DNA from: Flavobacteriaceae bacterium
Lineage (GTDB): Bacteria; Bacteroidota; Bacteroidia; Flavobacteriales; Flavobacteriaceae
Reading direction: 5' to 3'
Assembly: GCA_028279515.1 (NCBI GenBank)
Contig: JANQNQ010000008.1
Coordinates: forward strand, 656,229-720,228
Length of the DNA: 64,000 nucleotides
Within the stretch, counting starts at the first letter, position 1, and every line of letters starts with the position of its first letter. This document shows positions 52,972-63,200 of the stretch, piece by piece. The notes under the pieces were generated by a model. The model made no database searches, was not told where the DNA came from, and saw only the letters and a list, made by a program, of their open reading frames with translations. The translations under genes and the position numbers were made by a program.

Positions 52972-53532
52972 ATGAAAACGATATATCTGCTAATATCCTT
53001 GGTTGCATTTTCATCAATGGCCACTGCCCAAATAACCGGAGGCACCAACCCTCCGCAATCCTTTAGACTGCAACCAGGTGAGACCTATGTGTTCAGTGCT
53101 TGGACCAAAGAAGACAATCCAGTACAACAGATCAATTATTCCAATTGCAAATGCGAGATCATCAGTCATCTTGGCCAAGTGATCGCAACCATTATGCCTA
53201 CGGGGGCGATTATAGATGGATGGCAGCGCTTGACGGGCGAATTTCAGTTACCCGATACTGCGGCCTCCTTCAACTTTAGGTTGGTCGCTATCGACAATAA
53301 TATTGATTGCTATTTCGATGACATTAGGGTCTTTCCTTTTAATGGAAATATGAAATCTTTCGTGTACGACCCGATTACTCAGCGCCTCATGGCCGAATTG
53401 GATGAAAACAACTACGCCACCTTTTACGAGTATGATATCGAAGGCGGGTTGGTACGTGTTAAAAAAGAGACCGAGCGTGGGATAAAGACGATTCAAGAAA
53501 CACGATCGGGCAATGCTAAAGGACTTCAATAA
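52972..53532 (+). CDS. Secreted sugar-binding-like module resembling the C-terminus of Rhs-partner proteins
   Basis: I place the start at the ATG at 52972, giving 186 residues with signal peptide MKTIYLLISLVAFSSMATAQ; an upstream in-frame ATG at 52936 would bury this signal. Residues about 30-130 look like a jelly-roll carbohydrate-binding domain (YVFSAWTKEDN, GWQRLTGEFQLPD, CYFDDIRVFPFNG). The tail (SFVYDPITQRLMAELDENNY, ATFYEYDIEGGLVRVKKETE) is a YD-repeat-like segment. From memory, related large partner proteins carry this tail as their own C-terminus. Here it is a separate exported polypeptide. It lies between the partner and the Rhs gene in one operon. Confidence 0.7.
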   Translation: MKTIYLLISLVAFSSMATAQITGGTNPPQSFRLQPGETYVFSAWTKEDNPVQQINYSNCKCEIISHLGQVIATIMPTGAIIDGWQRLTGEFQLPDTAASFNFRLVAIDNNIDCYFDDIRVFPFNGNMKSFVYDPITQRLMAELDENNYATFYEYDIEGGLVRVKKETERGIKTIQETRSGNAKGLQ

Positions 53533-54243
53533 ATGAACATCATGAAAAAAATAAGCATCCTTATCGTTTGTTTTGTTTGCGCTTTCGCGGAAGGACAAAC
53601 GACCAAAGAACAAGTGACCCAACTGCTCAAAGAAGTACAAGGTGTCTATGACGGCAACACAAGCTTTGAACTCACCACACAATACGAACTCTTTAAGGGA
53701 GAAAACGGAAAAGAAGTATTAGAATCCTATGATGGGAATATCGTCAAAAACGGAAGCGATAGCTACAATCGCATCAACACGACCGAGTTTTTTCAAATCG
53801 GAACACATTCGATCAAGGTGAACCATGACCAAAAGAAGGCGCGCTACCAAAAGGTAGATGTATCAAAGACTCCGGTTGTTGACATTGCCAACATGCTTAC
53901 TTTTTTTGTTGGTCGCGAAGTCAAGGAAACTTCAGACGCGTATATCTGCACCCTTACATCTTCGTCAATTACGCCGATGCCTTATGGTAAAGTGATCTTA
54001 CACATTGACAAGCAATCCAAAAGAATCAAGAAGCAGATCTTGCATTATTTGACCAAAAAACCCTTCCCGGTAAAGGGAAATAAAGAAGAATGGGACACTC
54101 CTAGATTAGAGATAACCTATACAAACTTCAGTACAGATGTAACAGCATATCTAGAGAAGTTCAACATAAAAAACTTCATGAGTTTCAAAGACGATCGCGC
54201 TATTTCGGCAGGACTCCTTGAGGGATATAAGATCGTAAAGTAA
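53533..54243 (+). CDS. Secreted LolA-like fold protein of the Rhs locus
   Basis: The 236-residue protein has a signal peptide; ATG at 53533 directly follows the previous stop, and ATG at 53542 (MKKISILIVCFVCAFAEGQ) fits the signal better. The rest is beta-rich with LolA/LolB-type character (YELFKGENGKEVLESYDGNI, YGKVILHIDKQSKRIKKQIL). The family assignment is tentative. Such proteins could chaperone hydrophobic segments across the periplasm. It is the third gene of the Rhs operon. Confidence 0.6.
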   Translation: MNIMKKISILIVCFVCAFAEGQTTKEQVTQLLKEVQGVYDGNTSFELTTQYELFKGENGKEVLESYDGNIVKNGSDSYNRINTTEFFQIGTHSIKVNHDQKKARYQKVDVSKTPVVDIANMLTFFVGREVKETSDAYICTLTSSSITPMPYGKVILHIDKQSKRIKKQILHYLTKKPFPVKGNKEEWDTPRLEITYTNFSTDVTAYLEKFNIKNFMSFKDDRAISAGLLEGYKIVK

Positions 54244-54271
54244 AGTTAACGCTACAAATACCAGTTCAATT

Positions 54272-57200
54272 ATGAATAATCGACCAGCATTTCGTTTAAG
54301 GTTATGGATCGTTGCATGCCTAACCTTGTTTTTTGGAATCCTCAATGGATACGCGCAAGAGCAAGAGCATCTTTCAGTTCCGTTGATTGGGAGTAACATT
54401 ATTGTGGACCAATCCCTAGGAATTGTAGATCCTGATATAGGGTCAAGTGCAAACTATAGCGATGTAGACAATTTGAGATACGCCTTTGTACGGCTCAACG
54501 TCTTGAATCATGTGGCACCTTATTTTAAGTATGATTATAGGGTGGTGCTCAATGTCTATCCTGTTGATGAAAACGGAAATAATCTTCCATCCTATCAGAA
54601 AAATTTGTCGGTGTCTTATGATCCTTATGGCAATAGTGCCAACTTCGTAGATCTGGCCTTTCATGAGCTTCCCGGTGCATATGGGGTAAGTTTCAGGGTA
54701 GTTGATTTTTACACCGAGAACGAAGACAGTGTTGGTCCGCCGTCTGGTGCATTCTCGCCAGATAATGTGCAACTTCAAGTAGGTTTTAGAACAGAGCGTT
54801 ACTACCAATTTAATACAAATACCATCTTGAATCCTTCGCATGGAACAACACCGTTAGAAGCAACCATAAGTTGGCAGGGGATCGGAGGCGTTGATAAATC
54901 TATTGTCTATTATGAACTGGAATGGACATGGGTTGATGATTACGATACAGCCGACACCAACATTAGATTTACAAGTCGAGACTTTGAACTGAACAATACA
55001 CGAATTGAAACCACGAATCAAGAGTATACAATTCCGCTTGTATATGATCGTGGTTATCTCATTTACCGAGTAAGAGCTGTGGGTCGCTCTCAAGAAGACC
55101 TTTCAAAAAATCTTTATGGAAACTGGAGTACAGGAAACAGCAATGAAGAGTACGTTGCTGACTGGGATGATAAGATATGGATCACAGAAGCTCATGAAGG
55201 CAAGAAGAATTGGCAATTTCAGGCTTCGTATGCCGAAGAAGGCAAACGCAAGGAAGTAGTAAGCTATTTTGACGGAACCTTGAGAAATCGACAGACCGTT
55301 ACTCGCATCAACAGTGACGAGAATGCCATTGTTGGCGAAGTGATCTATGACGTGCAAGGAAGGCCAGCGATCGAGATATTGCCAGTACCAACTAATGAAA
55401 ATGAACTAAGGTATTACCCGTTCTTTAATCAAAATTTAGGCGGAAAGATTTACAGTGACTACGATTTTGACTGGGAAAGTACCAATGACCCAACATGTGT
55501 GACCACAGCTAGTGAAATGTCAACCATCAGAGGTGCCAGTAATTATTACAGCCCTTTGACCAGCCCTACAGGTACCTATCAAGACTATGTGCCAGATGCT
55601 AAAAAGTACCCCTTCTCGCAAATAGAATACACCAACGATAATACGGGGCGTATACGTGCAAAAGGAGGCGTGGGGCCAGACCACCAATTGGGCTCCCAGC
55701 ACGAAATGAAATACTTCTATTCCATCCCAGCTCAAGAAGAGTTGAACCGACTTTTTGGGTATCGAGTAGGAAACGCATCTCACTACAAAAAGAACGTTGT
55801 TGTGGATCCCAATGGACAAGTGAGCATTAGCTACATCGATCCACAAGGGCGCACGATCGCTACGGCATTGGCGGCTGATAACCCATTAAGTTTGGTAGGC
55901 TTGGAAGATGAAGACGATGAAACTCTTCACTTAAGAACCGAGATCGACCTGCTTAACAAGCTAAATATTCACGATCCAGATACCGATCTTGACAATAATA
56001 TCGCCTATGCAACAGGAAACTACAGCACCACAATAGATGGGTTAAAATACGAATCGCAAAGAGTCTTTACCCAAGATGGCACCAACTACAGATTTTTCTA
56101 TGATGTAAAAGGAAGCAGTGCATTTATCGACCCTTGCGCATCAGAGATCGCTGGATATCCTTTTGTATATAATCTACAGCTGAACTTGACCGATGAGTGT
56201 GGCAATCCTGCACTTGATGGGCAAGTACCTATCGAGAGAACTATAGGTGCCTACACACTTGGGTCAGACGGGCTGGTTCAGTTACAAGATCCAGCGACTC
56301 CATTGTACGATTCGGCCGAATTTCAAGGAATCTTGCCAATCGGCTCCTATAACATCTTGAAAGACCTTCAAATCGATGATGAAACATTAGAGTTCTATGC
56401 CGAAGATTACATCCGTCGTTTGCAGGCAAATGATCCAAGTTGTTTGTTAAGTTTAGAAGATCTTTCACCTCAAGCCAGTACCGAAGGTTGCTTTTCAACC
56501 TGTGCTGAATGCGTCGATGCCTTTATGGGAATTCATACAACCGAGGAAGCGGCAGCAGCAGCGTATGCCCAAGAACGATTAGACGAGTGGGACACGTCGG
56601 GACTTAGTGAGATAGAGATAAACCTGCTTAGGGAGCGATTTATCCGTGAGTGGTACTTGTTCATCGAGGCATGTAACGCCCCTTGTAATCCTGACGGAAT
56701 CATTATTGGAGGTAACGGTGCAGGTAGCGGATCAGCAGATTCTATCTCTTGTTCTTCAAAGAAGAATCTTATGATGGACGACATGAAACCTACAGGGCAA
56801 TATGGGATTAGCTATACAGTACTTGATGAAAATGGTGAGCCCGTTCCGGTAGTAAATGAAGAATTGAATATTTACAATACAGCCAATCTGCTTTATAACA
56901 CTCAACAATCAGGAGGAGGTGTTTTAAGTTACAAGAAGCCATATCACTATGAATTTGATGCAGCCAGTACTTTTGGAGACGGTCATTATTATAATGCAAA
57001 TGGCGATATTGCTACGGTCTCAGTTTTTGATAATGGAGACGGAACGTACACACCTGCAATTGAATCAGGAGCACCGATTAACGAGGATCCTGAAAATCCT
57101 GGATTCTACTTGGTAGAACCACAATTCTTAGAAAGCTTAGATGATTTTACAGAAACGTATTGGCAAAACTCATGGGCAGAATCCTTGTTGGTATACCATC

Positions 57201-60200
57201 CCGAATACTGCTACTTAGAGTATGCCATGGAGATTTGTGCACATACCGTTGAGGATACCAATGTAAACTTTGATTTTGACGGAGACGGTACGCCCGAAAC
57301 GCAAGTCACGTGGAATTCTGATGGCTATGACGCGTTTCTTAACGGAATAGGATTTGATGACGCTATGGCTTATTTAGGGCTTAGCAGTCTTACTACTATA
57401 AGTGACAGAGATCCTTATTTCAATGGAACTTTTGGTACAATCGATAACCTTCAATTGAGAAAGGACATCATCAATATGGCATTACTGAGCGATTACCAAG
57501 GTAGTGGAGTCACATTGATCCAGTTTGCATTGATGACCGTAAACTGCAATAGCCTTGATGAGCAATGTGATATAGTGCCGCTGGGCTCTCCGCTTATTGC
57601 AGCTATCAATGGATTAGACCAACCACAAAAAGAACAACTTTGGGAAACCTATAAAGGAAACTATCGTTCCTTAAAGCAAATGATTCAATATGTGTTCATG
57701 AACAGACACACCAGGGATGCAGGTTGCTACAACGGTTGTATTGGTGATGAAAATCCTCAGGAAGATCTTGCTGAGTTACTAAGAGATTATCGAAATACAC
57801 ATACAGATTTTAATAATGTTATTAATACTCCTCAACCAGGGGATAATTTCTGTGCAAGCGAACAGGCCCCATTGTACATTGATAAGGAAAAACGCTTTCC
57901 GGCGGCTGATTTCTTATACGATTCAGAGCAATCTGATGAAGACATCATCCAAGACCTGGAGGATATGACCGACTATGATTATTACGCAGCGACTGGGCAA
58001 TGCCCAATGGCACGCGACCTTGAAATCTACCTAGATGGTCTTGTAAAGTTAACTACTGGCGGAAACCCGGTCGATATTACTGGAAACATAGGAGTCTACC
58101 ACGGACAGTATCTTACAAGAGACCTCTTTATTGATTTTGGCGTTCCAGAAAATCAAGTACCCTTTGATGGAGACCTTTTACTAAACGGAAACATCGCAAG
58201 CGGTGATCCCTTACAACTTGCCATTGAAATGACGCCTCCTGCAGGTGTTGACACGCCTGTTCCAGTGGTGCTCAACATCCCTGCCGCTGCTGGGATGAGC
58301 TGGAGCGATTATGGCACTACGTTCTATATATCAGAAATGGACAATGTGTACTACACCAGCTATGATGCAAACACCGAACTCTTTGTATTTGACGTAGTAG
58401 CACGCTTTATTGATATCGTTTCGACTGATTTCACCGAGGTCATCCTTTCAGGAACCACCAGAGCGCGTATTGGAGAATGTGTGGGCGGAAGCCAAACGGA
58501 TGGCACTGGACCTGGAGAGATCTTAGACGATACGGGAGCCAATGGATGTGATCGAAGAGAACGCTATGAGAACGCAATGATCGACCTCTTGGACCATTTG
58601 GTCAACAATGGGCAGATCAATGCTACTAGTTATAATCTAGATTCAGATACCGTATATACCACAGGATTCCTTCCTGAATTCTTCGAAATTCAAGGAGCCA
58701 CAGGAATTACCTGGAGTTATGACAGTTTAGACAATAAGTATACCTTCAATGCAGGTGACGGATTGGCCATTTATTTCGGAAACCCGGCCGTTAACCTTGG
58801 GGCGCTTCCTATTCAAGAGATTACTTCTATTGATGTCTCCGGAATCCCTCAGTTCGAAGGAGTATCTCGCTACTACGAATTCGACCTTTATTATAAAGAA
58901 ACGACTACCGGAAATATCGTTGAGGTTGAAGGAGGACGAATGTACGATAATAAACTTCCGTTGATATTCTCTTGCTGCGAAGTGAGCGAAGATCACGATT
59001 GTCCAAATCTCCTTGGCGATAATGGCTCTTTTGAATGGGCCAACACCAATGCAATTCTCAATAATTGCAATTACGATATTCCGAATGCAGGCATGACCCT
59101 TCCAACAAATTGGACACATACTGAAGGCTCTGTCGGAACCACATCTTTTGAGGTACGATTGCCATCATCAGATTACGCCGGAAGTTCGATAAATGAAACT
59201 TCTTGCTTCAACGCGAGCATCTACAGCGGTGTTGACAACATTCCCGGAGCAGGCTTCTTTCCAGACAACGTATTGCCGTCACCAGACGGCGGGCAATTCA
59301 TGGGAGCTTACCAATGGAGCGACCATGGCACAGACAGATTAAAGATCAGATTAGACAATTTGGTAGTTGGTACTAACTATACAGTTTCCTTCTATCAAAC
59401 TTACCTTGGCTTTTCAGACTATGCGATTCAAAATGCCAATGTGCAAGAATCGCCTGCAAAATGGATAGTCAAATGGGGGCAAGGATTTACAGACCCTGCC
59501 GTGCAACAACAATCTCAAGGAACCTATCTGAATCCATCTGACACCCAATGGGAATTGGTCGAATTTACCTTCAATGCAAGCCAAGAAACCGAATACTTGA
59601 TGTTCGAAGGCAAGAAGCTAAATCTTGGTACGCCAAGGTCTTACTTAGGATTGGATGGAATTAAGGTTGTGGGAAGCTCATGTGATTCGGGCTTGCTAAA
59701 ATCTCAAGCATCTGTCTATAACAATTCAGGAAGACACGGTACACCAACACCAGGAAGTGAAGTCAAAACTTCAAAAAATGAAAAGAGCCTTCTGGTCAAT
59801 GGAAATGATCAATATCAGGTGACATTCCATTTGAGAAAACTGATTTCTCGAGGATCTCCAAACAACAAGTTATATGCGAAAGAAATAAGTTTTGCGACCG
59901 AAAGACCATTTGATCTCAACGAACTTATAGACTTCAACCTAAATATCAACATTCCCGAAAACGCATATCAAGACAATACGCCCTTTGGTTTTGTTTCTTT
60001 AGATATTACAGATGCTAGCACGTTAATAAACGCTGAAATAAATGGGACAGTTGTTGACAAAAATGGATTAGACATTGGATATACAACGATTGAAAATACG
60101 AACGCAGATCATTGTCCGCAGGAAAACTATTTGTCGCAGACCGCCTTTTTACCAAGTGAATATGACATTTCGAACCTGCTTTATAGTATCGATGTGCTTA

Positions 60201-63200
60201 GTGATGCTTTGCCGGCGGTTAACCGCCAGTTCACCTTCGAAGAAGGCACTGGGGCACCAACTTCTCAGGACGGTCAGATCACAATTGCTGACCCAGACGG
60301 CTGGTTAGTAGATGGAGGAGTGACCTATCATACACTTCGTGGTGGGATCGACATTATTGGGTGTAATACAACGAATCCAAATTGGAATGACAACCATCCA
60401 ATGGTATACGAAAGTGGTGTAAACATTGCACTTCAAATGGATTTTAGATTGGTAAGTGATATTTTCGAAGTAACCGCGCCAGATGGAGAAACGTTCAAAT
60501 TCGGTAATCTGGTCGAGCTAACTTTTGAAGACCCATCAAATACAGATGTCTTATACTCTCTATTGATTGCAGTTGAAGACTATCAAGAACCTGCACCGAT
60601 CCGTGAATGTGATGATTGCGTTGCCGAACAACCTGCACCAGTGAGCTGTACAGAGATGTTTGGTGTCTTTAATACGACTATTGAAAGAGTTCATGAAGAT
60701 ACTAATGGTAACGGTATTGTTGATGACGGTGAGTTCGCATATCCGTTACCATCAAATTTTGATAAAACATACTTCTGTAACATGAACTACGACTTGATCA
60801 CAGAATCATATGATTTTTATCTGGAAACTTTAGGAATTACATCCATTACCCATGCCCAGTTTATAACAATTGGCGAATTTGGAGCAACTCCTTTCAACTA
60901 TGGATATTCAGGAATGAATGAGGTGATTTTGGCCTATGCAAACCATGTGACTAACAACGCTCCTGATGAAACAGACTCATGGACATTGTTCGCTTCTAAT
61001 TATTTGAACGACCATCCAGAGATTTGTCCACCAGCACCGGTGAATCCGATAATCATTTTTGACGGACAAGGAGATAACCCATGTACTACATTCGAGTTGG
61101 ACGTTAATGAGGCATACAATCAAGACGATTATGACAACTACATCGAAACGATCAAAGAACAATTTAAACAAGCTTATTTGGCGGCGGGTATTGCCGGTCT
61201 CAATGAGCATTTTAACTTAGAATATGATGACAAAGAGTATCAATACACGCTATACTACTATGATCAAGCGGGGAATCTCACACAAACGGTCGCTCCTGAG
61301 GGTGTGTTGCGCTTTGATGGCTCGCAAAATGAAGCAATTGATACCTTTAGAGAACAGCAACGTGTTACTCAAAGCGAGACCGAAGACCTAAACCTTGTAC
61401 CCGGTCATACCTTTAGAACACAGTACAAATACAACTCATTGAACCAACTCGTGTGGCAAGAAACACCAGATGGTGGTATCACACGATTTGCATACGACGA
61501 ACTAGGAAGAATCGTCGCATCACAAAACGCTAAACAAGCTAGTGTAGCACCTGCGGGGCCGTTTGATAATCCAAATGATGTCACATTGATTTCTCCTTGG
61601 AGTTCGAAAAATATCACTGGCCCGGTTCAAGTACATGATGGAGGTGCTTGGATCATGCAATACAACCGCACCAATGGTTGGGGGTATGGTTCGGCACTGC
61701 AACAAATACCAAATGGAGGTTACGTACAGCGTACAATAGTAAAGTCCGCTGTTGAGAGCATTACCGCACTCGGACTATCACATCCTGAGGGAGGGCAAGG
61801 CGTTGACCAGATCAATTATGTGATGGTTTTAGAGACGAACTCAACGTTTAATATTATGGCCAACGGAATTACATTAGGAGGCCCATATATCTATCAAGAG
61901 AACGATGTATTAAAAATAGAACGCCTTAACGGAGTGATTAATTTCTATCAAAATGGAAATTTATTGCAAAATGTGCCCGATACCGTTCCCGACGTACCAT
62001 TGGTTTTGGATTTTGCCATCTTTACGGCAGGAGCACAGATCAATAAGATCGAATATGCAACGTACGGACAGACACCTCCTACCCAGGCCAATTATCATCT
62101 CTATAGTTATACGCGTTATGACGAATTAGGTCGTATTTACGAAGCAGGTGAGTTTACCGCTGAAAAAAAATACAAGATCAACGACCATGGAAGGCTGTAC
62201 AATGACCTGACAGGTGAAGAAGTAGTGATCACGGATCAATATCCGCTCGATTTGGTCAACATTGCAACGTCTGTTGATTTTGCAACGCGCAGAGAGGTAA
62301 CACGAACCTTCTATGATGCACCAGTGACCTTGCCGTCATTGACGCAACCCGCTCCAACCTCAGAAAGTTTGTTTGTTGAAGGATATGAGCTTTATAACAG
62401 CCGAAACCGAGTAACGGGAGTGCTGTATTTTGACAAACTGTACTACAATGATAATACAACCGAATTTGATAATGCCATCTTCTACAATTACGATGTACAT
62501 GGTAATGTAAAAGAGTTGGTCAACTACTATGATCGTTTCGCTTTCGCGGAAGCACAACAAGGGCATTTAAAACGCGCGGTATACGAGTATGATCTGATAA
62601 GCGGGAATGTAAACAAAGTCACCTTCCAACCCGGAATGATCGACCAATTCATTCATCGCTATGCCTACGATGCTGACAACCGAATCACCACGGTCGAAAC
62701 ATCGAAAGATGGACGCATTTGGGAAAAGGAATCCACCTATCAATACTACGAGCATGGCCCATTAGCCCGAATGGTGTTAGGGGATAAGCAAGTACAAGGT
62801 GTCGACTATGCCTATACACTGCAAGGATGGCTCAAAGTGGTCAATGGGGAAGACCTGAGCGACCCAAACTTTGACCTCGGAAAAGATGGTAATGGTCTCA
62901 TAGGGAAAGACACCTATGGATATGCATTGAACTATTATCAGAACGATTATACGCCTGTAGTTGGAGATGCCAATTTTAATGCACTTTCAATTACGCAAAG
63001 CGGAAGCGTAGATACCAATAATGATCGTAACCTATATAATGGAAATATCAAGGCCATGACCACCAGTCTAAAAGGCCTTCAAGAAGAATTGTTGGCATCT
63101 CAATTCAATCGATATACATACGATCAGCTAAATCGTATCAAAGCCATGCAATCTGATAATGTGACCGTAGGAAACAAATACGTTACACAAGATAGTTATG

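Noticed and set aside
46908..53532. Frameshift splitting one partner gene in two
   Set aside because: The second part has its own intact signal peptide and the first part ends in a complete domain, so a simple frameshift is unlikely.
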